A stretch of 41,591 nucleotides of DNA from Conidiobolus incongruus B7586 (lineage: Eukaryota > Entomophthoromycota > Entomophthoromycetes > Entomophthorales > Conidiobolaceae): NCBI GenBank assembly GCA_000697335.1, contig JNEM01009963.1, positions 1-41,591 on the forward strand, in the 5' to 3' direction. The notes under the pieces were generated by a model. The model was given only the letters and a program-made list of their open reading frames with translations. It was not told where the DNA came from and ran no database searches. Position 1 is the first letter of the stretch. Each line of letters starts with the position of its first letter. This document shows positions 32,266 to 41,591 of the stretch, one piece after another. The translations under genes and the position numbers were made by a program.

Positions 32266-32654
32266 TTTTATTATTGAATGTTGTTGTGTTATTTATATGG
32301 TATTAAAATGTTTTATATTGGTAATAATTTGGTTGAATTTAAATTTATTTCTAACAACCAAATTGAAAACTAAATTTGTATGAATAGTTTATATAATTTA
32401 TTCTATGGGATTAATCACGAGTGTAACAAGTGATAATTGATTTGAAAATTTATTAATCTAAATTTTATTATTATGATTATTAGGAATAAATCTCTGAAAA
32501 ATTTATATTAATCAAAAAAAGTAACATCACCTAGTTAAGATATTTGAAGAAATATTTATTTTAATATTGGTAAATATAAACATCACTTCCTATGAATTGA
32601 TATTTTTAACATTTATTATGATTAAATCTTATTTGTTCATAAAAATTTATATAA

Positions 32655-32996
32655 TGCTTCGGTTACATGAATGGTAGCCCGCCCGAATAACTTCATCTCG
32701 CGATCTATTGCCTTATAGTGACTTAACCCCAAAAGACCAATCACACCACTTCAAGCTCTGATTCTTCTGGCAACCCAATACACTTCTTTACACTACCTAC
32801 AGCCGACAATTGGTCTATAAAAGAACCATTGTCGGGATACAATATCACCATCACCTCCGGTCTTCTGTGAAGCTCATTAAACCTTTATCAAACCCCAATA
32901 AAACGCCCTAACCTAAACAACCAAACAGGCCTTAAACAAGCCTCTTCCTTATCTATTATTAACGTTCTATTAGCAATCGATAGAACCACAATACGA
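32655..32996. ncRNA. Structured GC-richer island; candidate non-coding RNA gene
   Basis: About 340 bases of markedly higher GC inside AT-rich DNA, with sharp edges. Three hairpins are visible. The first has arms 32803-32814 and 32825-32835 (CCGACAATTGGT with ACCATTGTCGG, one bulged T, 10-base loop). The second is 32927-32943 (AGGC/GCCT). The third is 32964-32986 (GTTCTAT/ATAGAAC, perfect, 9-base loop). A TATATAA sits just before the left edge. AGACCAAT near 32734 could pair alternatively with ATTGGTCT in the first hairpin. No known RNA family was recognised. The strand is not settled; a minus-strand reading has about 47 open codons, so a decayed coding fragment is the alternative. Confidence 0.35.
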
Positions 32997-35205
32997 TGAA
33001 ATTTATTTATTATATGTATATTTATTTTTGAATTAGAGTTGATATTTAAGAAAATATAAATCATACCATTATATATATAATAATATATTGATAATTAGTT
33101 GCTGGATAAGCGTATGATTCAGCAGAATAACATCATATTAGTTTTTAATAGACAGCATACTTCTCGAAGAGATTATTATTGCTTTATCATTGTATTTGAA
33201 TCATAATAAATTAATATTTTTAATTGTCAAATTATTAGTATTAGAAAATTTAAGTTGATATCAAAGCAAATATCTGTAAAGGATAATTCAATACTAAATT
33301 GTCTTCATAGTTACAAATTAAATAATATTCAATTTTTAATCAATTAAAATTAAATTAGAAATTCATAGTATCAATTTACTAATGAATTCTTTATAATCCA
33401 ATTTTATTAAATTTATATTAAGTATAATGACTAAATTTTAATTTTTTTTTTGGAAATTTATTGAATAACCAACTAATAAATTAATATTATATATTTAATG
33501 AGACTATATCCAAAATAAAAATTTTTATTTGCTAAAATTTCGTATGTAAATTTTTAAACTCAATGGTATTTCTTTTATAATTGAATCAATTTTCAAAATT
33601 AATTGATTAGAATTTTAAAAAATAATTTAATTATATTTAACAGTTTTATAATTAATATAATTTGAAATATAATAATAAAATTTTCACATTAAACATGATT
33701 GAAAAATTATTAGTATAACGATTTTCTCTTATTTTAATTGTTAATGAATTATTTACATTTTTGTTTATGCAAATGTACCATAAATAAATTTTATACATTG
33801 TGAGTAAGTGGCATATTCAGTGGTTGTTTAGCCTTTTGATCAAGATTCACATTGCTTCAGTTATCCTATTATTAGATATAATCAATTATTTCTGCTATAA
33901 TTGGAACTTTAAAGAAACATAATTTAAAATTGGAAATATAATACTTCTATTTTTCAATTATTTTAAGAATTGAATAATATTTTGGTTTTTTCAGAAAGGT
34001 TTTTAAAACTTAATAATCTTTAGTATTAAAATACATATGATAAAGGATATTTCAGATTTTTTTGGATCGACCAATAGGGTAAATTATGGATATATCTTAA
34101 GAGTATTAGTCAAAATTGAGATATCAAAAAATTTTTCTGAAATTGTCAATATGTATATTCAACTAATAACGAGTCAGTTGAATACTCTATTCTCCAATCA
34201 AATATATACAAATTATTTGATAAACATTGTAAAATAACTTGAATGAACAATTTTATATTAAATCAGATTAATAGTCAAGTCATTTCTAACTTTAAATATA
34301 AAACACCTGATTGAATTAATAATAATAAATGCATGTTTAATTGATATTTTTCGACACGTGTATTGATATATTAATTTCTTAATATCATAATATCAACATG
34401 AAAACTGAATAACCAAAATTATTATTATATTTTAAGCTTACAAAAACAATAATTAGTCAATAAATTTAAGCTATAAAAAATCAATATTTGTAATTAATGT
34501 CAAGTAATTCACTATATAATAAAGTTACTGATAACAAAATTTGAAAAATATCAGTATTTAACAAATTTCATAATATTAAATATGTAAAAGCTAGTTGAAT
34601 AATTCATAATTAACACAACTCAACTTTTGACAAAAAATATAGCTAATTCTCTATCTATATATACTCTCCACTTAAATTATAAAAATAAGATATTTTACCC
34701 AAGTTTAATTAGTTTACATTAAAAATTTTAAATTCAAATAAATTAAAAAATTAATATGACCATAATGAAATGTTTATCAATAAACTGATTATAAACTACT
34801 TTTAATTTGATATTTAATAAAAGAATTTCATTTAACTTTTTAAATACTAATATATATTTATATTATTTTAAATTGAAAGAAATCGGATGAATAATAATAA
34901 AATCAGTGATATCGATTATGACGTAGATATACTAATCAACAAACGCTAATTATACTTTGAAAAAAATCAACCAATTCAAAATCTGTGGTAAATATCAAAT
35001 AATCATGAAAACTCTTACAAATATTAGTAAATAAATTTCTCATCATTAAAGTCATTAATAATTAATCTTTTGATTTTTATCAAATAGATCACTAAATAAC
35101 TATAAATTTATTTTTAATTCATTATTCTAATTAGAGAAATATTTTATATTGTATTAATATTCAATTACCTATAATAAAATCCAATATTGATCAAATTTGA
35201 TCATC

Positions 35206-35300
35206 CTTGACTAAGTCCCGTATGGAGTCCAGAGATCCCAAGGAGGTAAGCCTCAATACCAATCCTGGGAGAAACTATTAGATAGGGAACAAGTATATTC
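35206..35300. other. Short GC-richer islet with a hairpin
   Basis: About 95 bases stand out from AT-rich surroundings. 35237-35269 can fold as CCCA, bulge, GGA-GGT, a 10-base loop, then ACC, bulge, TCC-TGGG: ten pairs in all. The minus strand is open for about 57 codons across the islet (roughly 35370-35203) but shows no motif. It could be a small RNA, a lone exon or a relic of an old insertion. I cannot decide. Confidence 0.25.
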
Positions 35301-38300
35301 CTAGTAGGATTGATATCTTGATCGAACTTTATATGATATTGTGAACACTTGAAAGATTTGCTTGATCCAAGTTAAATATGTAATTATCCATAATTTCCCT
35401 TTGTTTTATATGTGTGATGCTTGTCATAAATGATTATTTTGTACCAAGGGTATTCTCTTGTTTTTCTAATGAAGCTTACTTGAACCTATAGTGAGACCAT
35501 ATTAACATTGTTTTTACACTTTTATTTATCATTCATTTATCATCTTATCTCATCATTTTTTAAATGATAAATTCTGGAAGTAGAATAATATAATATTGAA
35601 TAATATATAATTGGGTAATTTTTTTATAGTCTGTACTTACAAAATTTTTAATTATTTTCATCATCTTATAATGTTTTTACTAAAAACACTTCCTTTGAAT
35701 ATTATTTATTTTATATCTTGTTATAAATATAATAAACTGTTAAATTTTACAATTTTTTTCTTATTAACATATAAATTAAAGAGTAAATAATTTGTTAAAA
35801 ATATTTGTATTTAAAATTACTGGACAGATTTTTTTGATTTTATTTTACTTTAGAACTGAGTTATCATTTTCAATTTCCAATGACATGATAATACAACATA
35901 ATTCATCAAGCTTTGTCTTTTAAAAGTAATGATTATAATTGTTTTTCTAAGGATAATTTGATTTCTTTGATTAGTTTTTTATTAAAATAAATGATATAAC
36001 AACAATTATTTTTGATAATACTTAAGAAAAAAATAATCAAGTTTGTTGTTTTATTTTTGTTTTTATATTGGAATCTTTTCTTATATAATATCAATAATAC
36101 TTGATATTTTAGAAAGATAATTTATTAAATTATTTTAAATATTAAAAAGAACTTTTAATATATATTAATTTTATTTTTTATTGTAATATATATTAAAAAA
36201 TTTAGTGATAATTATTTTAATCATTAATATTATGTTTATAAACTTTAATGAAATATTAGTTAATATTTTTATATCAAACCATTATATTGTTTATTTTGTT
36301 TCAAAATTCAAATAAATTTGGATTTCTTAATATTTAATATTAGTTTCCTTTCTATTGTTTTATATTAATATTAAAATTTGTATTTTATTTAGTTGTTTAG
36401 TCTTCACTTTATTCTATTATTATTCAGAATAAAATATGATCAGTTATAATAAAATTATAAATTATTTTATTGAATTATGGTTTTTTAACTTTAAACAAGA
36501 GCTATAAGTATTACTTTAGTTTTTTTAAGTAAAATTGAAAAAAGTTTATTTCAATAAATTTTGTTTTTTAAATAATAATAACTATAGGAATTATTTCTTT
36601 GTATATTTATTATAGAAACCATGAAAATCATAATATTTATAATTTAGCCTTAATTTAATATCCATGATAATTTTATTTAAAACACAATTTTTAAGTTCCT
36701 AAACTTATTATCTAAAGCCTTGTTTTTGGTGTTTTGAAAAAAAACTCTTATATACCATATTTTGTTCTCAAGTTAAATAATATTTTGGATAAATAAAAAA
36801 GTCAATTAATATTGGATAATATGTGAAATTTAAATCCACATAAAATTGATAAGATTTGAATTTTTCTTTAACCCAATACTTAATAATAATTGATAAAATT
36901 CTAATTCTTGTATTTTAGAAATAAAAGCATAGTGATAATTGTTTGTATTTAACTAAATATAACGATGCTGTGCTTAGTGTAGTTTTGTTTAAAACTAAAT
37001 ACTAAAGTAAAATAATATGCAAGTGATAGATTAAATATTCATAAATATGCTCAAAATCAATAGAAATTCTAGGAGCAGTGAAATATAAGAAATATTGATA
37101 ACATGGTTTATGATAGTTTGTTGATGCTATTTATACTGGTTTTAACTAATATTAAAGGTTGGGTATTGGTTAGTAAAATACTAATAGCCAGCTTTTTAAT
37201 TTAAGAGATACTGATCTGAAGTATGAAATCAATTCTTTTTACTATGTGATCTGATAGAAAACTAAGTGAGTTTTCGTGTTATTTCATTGGATGAATAATA
37301 AAATCAATTTTTTTCATTCTACTCTTTCGACATTATTTATTTCAAGATATTATAACCAAGTAAAAGATAACGATTAAGTCGGATTAATGCAATACAATTT
37401 TATGTAATCAAAATGCGCTGTATTTCTATTATGAAGATATGAAACCATTGCAGCTAACATTTCATAATATAATCCAATCACTTTAATCTATATATTAGAT
37501 AAAGCAAAGAAATAGTCAAGGTGTAAAATTTGATTTTGAATTGAATGATTTTAGGGGATTTATGATCAATTTAGTATTGAAAATTAAACAATTGATAAAA
37601 ATAATGAATCAATAGTCACCGTTGATTTCCACTCATATTCCTCTTCAGCATAATCAAGTGTGTTTTGATTTTTATTCATTAGATTTAATTGATTAATTTA
37701 ATGTGAAGTGTGAAAATTCAAGGGTTTATATGCTTCAACAACAAATCATAAATTACATCTATAAATTACATAGCTGGATACGGGGAAAATTGACCTTATC
37801 ACGTTTCTTTTTCATGAAGGCTTAGCTTGATTTCGGCCTTAACCGGGTAAAATTTTAGGTTCTTAGTTGATAATAAGTAATTTACCTCAATATTAATCAA
37901 GTAATCACAACTACCAATTCTTCTATTATAGATAACGTATCATTAGTTCACTTCTAAAATTACTGGCTTCTATTGTTAAGCTAAGTTATTTTTATTCATT
38001 AAATTTGATTAAGATCTAGTTTTCACTCACAAGAATGAAATATTATAAGAATTATCTGTGTTATAAATGAATATTAATTATGTAATATTGAGCCGATATC
38101 CATATATTGTGAAAGTCAACTGAAATTTAGAATAGAATATTATTGAAAAAATCGCCTTATCAATAATGATTATTCGTTATATTCTTCTGATATCTAGAAA
38201 TCATAAAAAATAGTATTATTTTATATTGTACATAATGCTCAACTTATGAGCAAATATTGGAAATTTAGATCCAAAATTTTATACAAGCCATTTATCCAAT

Positions 38301-38422
38301 ATTTTTCGAAATTCGGTAATCTGGCTTATTTCATACAATCATTATATACTTGGAACCAGAAATATATGAATTGTAACCGAAAGTTGAAATAAAAAGATAT
38401 TCATCTATTGATTGATTTTTCT

Positions 38423-38459
38423 CACGTGACGACAGTCCAAAAATCCCGTTAGTATAAAT
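38423..38459 (+). promoter_or_regulatory. FAS1 promoter elements: CACGTG and TATA box
   Basis: CACGTG at 38423-38428 is a perfect E-box; bHLH factors, including the Ino2/Ino4 type that control yeast FAS genes through a related site, bind such cores. TATAAAT at 38453-38459 lies 220 bases before the start codon. Leader length would be about 190 bases. Regulation is inferred from motifs only. Confidence 0.45.
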
Positions 38460-38678
38460 TGGCAGTAATGGCTCTGATTATAGATAATATTTTCGTTGTG
38501 TGAGCAAATATTGTGTAAAAGAAAGAAGATATTATCGTTCTTTCCATAAAATCTTTTAACTATCTTGAATTAACCTAATCAAATCTATTATATTCAGCCC
38601 TTAAACTAATTCGTCTCTGCTGAAATTAAATCAAATTTTCTATTTTGCATATTTAATTTATTTCCATTATTAATTAAA

Positions 38679-41591
38679 ATGTCTTTGTCTCCCCGTTCTC
38701 GTCAACTTAGTTTCCATGGTCTCTCTCCCTCTCAACGCCCACTCTACATCAGAGTTGCCAACAAAGAAATCCGTATTTTAATCAATAACGACTATTGGAG
38801 TGCTGCTGAGCAGCTTCGTGAAGAATTCATCCAAGCCGGATTGCCCGAATCAGTCAATACTGATGACTTAACCAATACTGAATTAACCGCTCACTTCTTA
38901 AAATTCGTGACTGAGAGAGCTGATCAGGACGAAATTACCTCTTTTTACCCTCTTGTTCAAATTGTTTTTGAGCATTTGAGAGATAAATACTTGAAAAGGA
39001 ACGATGTCCATGCTGCAACTCGTGATCTTTCATCCGAAGCTCGCAATGCCGTCATTCAAGCTTATTTCCATGCTTTGAATTCTCTTAGCCGCGAAACCGA
39101 TATTGATATTTCTCAATATGAAAATTACTCCTCTGCTTTATTTAAAGCTGCCAAATATAAAGATGCTACGCTCTTTGCCATTTTTGGTGGTCAAGGGAAC
39201 AATGAAGAATATTTCGATGAGCTTGTCGAAGTGTACAAGGTATATGAAAGCATCCTTGGGCCCTATGTTGAATTGATGTCCCAGGTTATTAAGAACCTCT
39301 CTTTGACTGAAATGGGTAAGAGTATACATCCCAAACCTTTGGATATTATCAACTGGATTAAAAACCCTGAATCACGTCCCGACACTCAATACTTAGTCTG
39401 GGGTCCTGTCAGTTTACCAGCCATTGGTTTGTTACAGCTTTGTCACTACTATCTCACTATGCGCCTTTTGGGTATGACCCCTGACCAATTCCGTCAACAC
39501 TTTGCTGGTGCTACTGGTCACAGTCAAGGTATCATTTCTGCTGTTTGTTTAGCTTCATCTACATCAGAAGAATCTTTCTTTGAAAATTCCGAAAAAGTAT
39601 TGGCCTTACTATTCTTCATTGGTGGAAGAGCTCATCAACATTATCCCCAAGTTACCCTCAACCCCTCTATCTTACGCGACTCTTTGGCCAACAATGAAGG
39701 TAATCCCAGTGTGATGCTTTCTGTTGTCAATTTACCTTTAGCCACCGTTCAAGGATATGTTGAAAGCACGAATCAACATTTACCTGAAGATCGCCAAATT
39801 TACATTAGTTTGATCAATGGTGCTAGATTCATCAATCTCGTTGGTCACCCTCAGAGTTTGTATGGCCTTAACACTGCCCTCAGAAAGATCAAAGCTCCCA
39901 CTGGACTTGATCAATCTCGAGTCCCTCACAGTCAAAGAAAACTCAAATTTGTCACCAAATTTATTCCCATCACTCACCCATACCATTCTCCTTATCTCAC
40001 CAATGTCAATTCATTAATTTTTGAAGATTGTAAGAAATATCACATCGAATTCCCTGCCTCTGACATCAAAATTCCTGTATACAGCACCTACGATGGTAGC
40101 AATTTACAGGAATCGAATGATGTTTTAGTGGATTTGATTGATATGATTTGCACTCAACGTATCGATTGGATCAAAGCCACCAATATTCAAGGTCTTACCC
40201 ACATCATTGACTTTGGTCCTGGTGGTGCTTCTGGTATCGGTGGTCTGACTTTCCGTAATAAGCAAGGTACTGGTGTTCAAGTGATTATTGCTGGTTCCTT
40301 GACTGGATCCAATAAACAACTCTCCTACAAGGCCGATTTATTCGATTCTGAAATCTCTGCTGTTCGTTACTCCACTAACTGGGCTGAAGAATACCGTCCC
40401 AAGTTAGTTAAGACTGCTAAGGATGGTCGCATTTTTGTTGACACTCCTATGACTCGTCTTCTTGGTAAGCCTCCTTTGATGGTTGCTGGTATGACTCCCT
40501 CTACCGTTTCTGGTGAGTTTGTCAGTGCCGTCATGAACGCTGGCTATCACGTTGAACTTGCTGGTGGTGGTCACTTTGCTGAAAAGATGATTCGCGATAA
40601 GGTTCAAATGATCATGGAAAACGTTCCCGCTGGTTTGGGTATTTCTATGAACTGTTTGTTCCTTAACGCTTTTCTTTGGAATATGCAATTCCCTCTCATT
40701 CAGCAAATGCGTAAGGAAGGCTTCCCTATGGAAGGTGTCTGTATTGGTGCCGGTGTTCCTTCTCCTGACGTTGCCGCCGATATTGTATCTCAATTCCGCG
40801 CTGCCGGTATTAAGCACCTTGCATTTAAGCCTGGTTCAGTTTCAACCATCCGTCAAGTTGTTGCCATCGCTGCCAACAACCCTGACATGCCCATCATGCT
40901 TCAATGGACTGGTGGTCGTGCTGGTGGTCACCACAGTTTCGAAGACATGCATCAACCTATTTTGGAAACTTATGGTCAAATTCGTGCCCAAAAGAATATT
41001 ATCTTGGTTGCTGGTTCTGGTTTAGGTAGCGCTGAAGACACTCTTCCCTACATCACTGGTGATTGGTCTCTTAAATTTGACTATCCTCCCATGCCTTTCG
41101 ATGGTGTCTTATTTGGCTCTAGAGTCATGATTGCCAAAGAAGGTAGAGCTCATGATGATGTCAAGCAAGCTATCATTGATGCTCCTGGAATTGAAGACCA
41201 AGACTGGGAATTAACCTATACTAAGGAAGCTGGTGGTGTTTTGACCGTCAAATCTGAATTGGGTGAACCCATCCACAAGATTGCCACTCGCGGTGTCAAG
41301 CTTTGGAAGGAATTGGATGATACCATCTTCAATTTGCCTCGTGAAAAGCGTCCTGCTATCTTGGCATCTAAGAAAGATTATATCATTAAGCGTCTTAATG
41401 CTGATTTCCAAAAAGTCTGGTTTGGTAAGAAGGCTGATGGTACTGCTGTCGATCTTGAAGACATGACCTATGCTGAAGTTGCTAATCGTGCTGTTGAATT
41501 ATTATACATCAAGCACCAAGGTCGTTGGATCGATATCACTCTCCGTCGCTTCGTCGGTGACTTCTTGCGTCGTATCGAAGAACGTTTCATC
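38679..41591 (+). CDS. FAS1: Fatty acid synthase subunit beta (partial, runs off the window)
   Basis: Beta chain of the cytosolic fungal type I fatty acid synthase, which supplies acetyl and malonyl loading, enoyl reduction and dehydration. The frame is open without introns for 971 codons and continues past the right edge, so the dehydratase and malonyl/palmitoyl transferase domains are not visible. The acetyltransferase domain spans about residues 160-540, with IFGGQGN, GHSQG (active Ser282; Ser274 in yeast) and the later HPYHS with the catalytic His. The FMN-dependent enoyl reductase starts near residue 588, with GMTPSTV, ELAGGGHF, GAGVPS and WTGGRAGGHHSFED. It continues through GEPIHKIATRGV to the end. 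Codon use is rich in C-ending codons, as expected of a highly expressed gene. Whether beta is fused to an alpha chain downstream, as in some fungi, cannot be seen here. Confidence 0.98.
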   Translation, partial: MSLSPRSRQLSFHGLSPSQRPLYIRVANKEIRILINNDYWSAAEQLREEFIQAGLPESVNTDDLTNTELTAHFLKFVTERADQDEITSFYPLVQIVFEHLRDKYLKRNDVHAATRDLSSEARNAVIQAYFHALNSLSRETDIDISQYENYSSALFKAAKYKDATLFAIFGGQGNNEEYFDELVEVYKVYESILGPYVELMSQVIKNLSLTEMGKSIHPKPLDIINWIKNPESRPDTQYLVWGPVSLPAIGLLQLCHYYLTMRLLGMTPDQFRQHFAGATGHSQGIISAVCLASSTSEESFFENSEKVLALLFFIGGRAHQHYPQVTLNPSILRDSLANNEGNPSVMLSVVNLPLATVQGYVESTNQHLPEDRQIYISLINGARFINLVGHPQSLYGLNTALRKIKAPTGLDQSRVPHSQRKLKFVTKFIPITHPYHSPYLTNVNSLIFEDCKKYHIEFPASDIKIPVYSTYDGSNLQESNDVLVDLIDMICTQRIDWIKATNIQGLTHIIDFGPGGASGIGGLTFRNKQGTGVQVIIAGSLTGSNKQLSYKADLFDSEISAVRYSTNWAEEYRPKLVKTAKDGRIFVDTPMTRLLGKPPLMVAGMTPSTVSGEFVSAVMNAGYHVELAGGGHFAEKMIRDKVQMIMENVPAGLGISMNCLFLNAFLWNMQFPLIQQMRKEGFPMEGVCIGAGVPSPDVAADIVSQFRAAGIKHLAFKPGSVSTIRQVVAIAANNPDMPIMLQWTGGRAGGHHSFEDMHQPILETYGQIRAQKNIILVAGSGLGSAEDTLPYITGDWSLKFDYPPMPFDGVLFGSRVMIAKEGRAHDDVKQAIIDAPGIEDQDWELTYTKEAGGVLTVKSELGEPIHKIATRGVKLWKELDDTIFNLPREKRPAILASKKDYIIKRLNADFQKVWFGKKADGTAVDLEDMTYAEVANRAVELLYIKHQGRWIDITLRRFVGDFLRRIEERFI

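Larger units (their letters stand above)
32266..38678. other. 6.4-kb AT-rich desert upstream of FAS1
   Basis: Divergent intergenic space between Sde2 (minus) and FAS1 (plus). It holds the structured island (32655-32996), the islet at 35206-35300, a very AT-rich part at about 35500-37000, a small less AT-rich patch near 37770-37860 with AAGGC/GCCTT arms, and the FAS1 promoter. The 66-codon open stretch at 34037-34237 looks like chance. No gene or mobile-element protein was seen. Confidence 0.6.

Noticed and set aside
32906-32916. CCCTAACCTAA as a telomerase RNA template or internal telomere repeat
   Set aside because: One short match with unequal repeat units is too weak; it is kept only as a test under the structured-island finding.
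34037-34237. 66-codon open frame, plus strand
   Set aside because: AT-rich codons, no domain and no neighbouring exons.
35500-37000. Possible mitochondrial DNA insertion, because of extreme AT content
   Set aside because: No open mitochondrial-type gene, tRNA or rRNA segment is visible, and composition alone is not evidence.

Overview
The window is nuclear DNA of an AT-rich fungus. The evidence is a fungal-type fatty acid synthase beta subunit (FAS1), a DASH-complex Spc19-like kinetochore protein (DASH is known only from fungi), an Nbp2/Skb5-type SH3 protein, a Crz1-like zinc-finger factor, the standard genetic code, and many very short introns. Caprin-like and INO80E-like genes, long intergenic deserts and high intron density suggest an early-diverging lineage rather than an ascomycete yeast. 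This is inference, and no species is claimed. Type I FAS argues against arbuscular mycorrhizal Glomeromycotina, which are known to lack it.

Layout. Beta-tubulin (minus, 168-1594) is followed by a desert of about 4 kb. A plus-strand trio follows: an SH3-TBC RabGAP (5737-7901), a Vma22/CCDC115-like V-ATPase assembly factor (8337-9159) and a six-exon INO80E-like coiled-coil protein (9711-10377). A small TPR-like protein (13999-14481) and a C2H2 transcription factor (16916-17842) stand alone between deserts. Five consecutive minus-strand genes come next: the proteasomal ATPase Rpt2 (21553-23181), an Nbp2/Skb5-like SH3 protein (24105-24635), Spc19-like (26694-27590), a Caprin-like RNA-binding protein (28170-30034) and Sde2 (31468-32265). 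A desert of 6.4 kb then leads to FAS1 (38679 onward, plus strand), which runs off the right edge.

Several genes are invisible as single open frames and were rebuilt from splice sites: Spc19-like, INO80E-like, Nbp2-like, the first exons of the RabGAP, the N-terminal exons of Rpt2, the last exon of Sde2 and the first of Vma22. I placed 30 introns. All are 48-71 bp and GT-AG, and reading frame is kept across every junction. The genes are housekeeping and form no obvious pathway: cytoskeleton and kinetochore (tubulin, Spc19), Rab traffic and vacuolar acidification (RabGAP, Vma22), proteasome, stress signalling (Nbp2, Crz1-like), RNA metabolism (Caprin, Sde2) and lipid synthesis (FAS1).

The deserts are low-complexity AT DNA with microsatellites, a few perfect inverted repeats of about 108-127 bp, and three GC-richer, hairpin-forming islands (about 23769-23960, 32655-32996 and 35206-35300) that no gene explains. 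I saw no tRNA, rRNA, CRISPR array or recognisable transposon gene. The most notable observations are the SH3-TBC fusion, the fungal Caprin-like protein with a possible G3BP-binding motif, the Rpt2 intron directly after the start codon, and the structured island upstream of Sde2.
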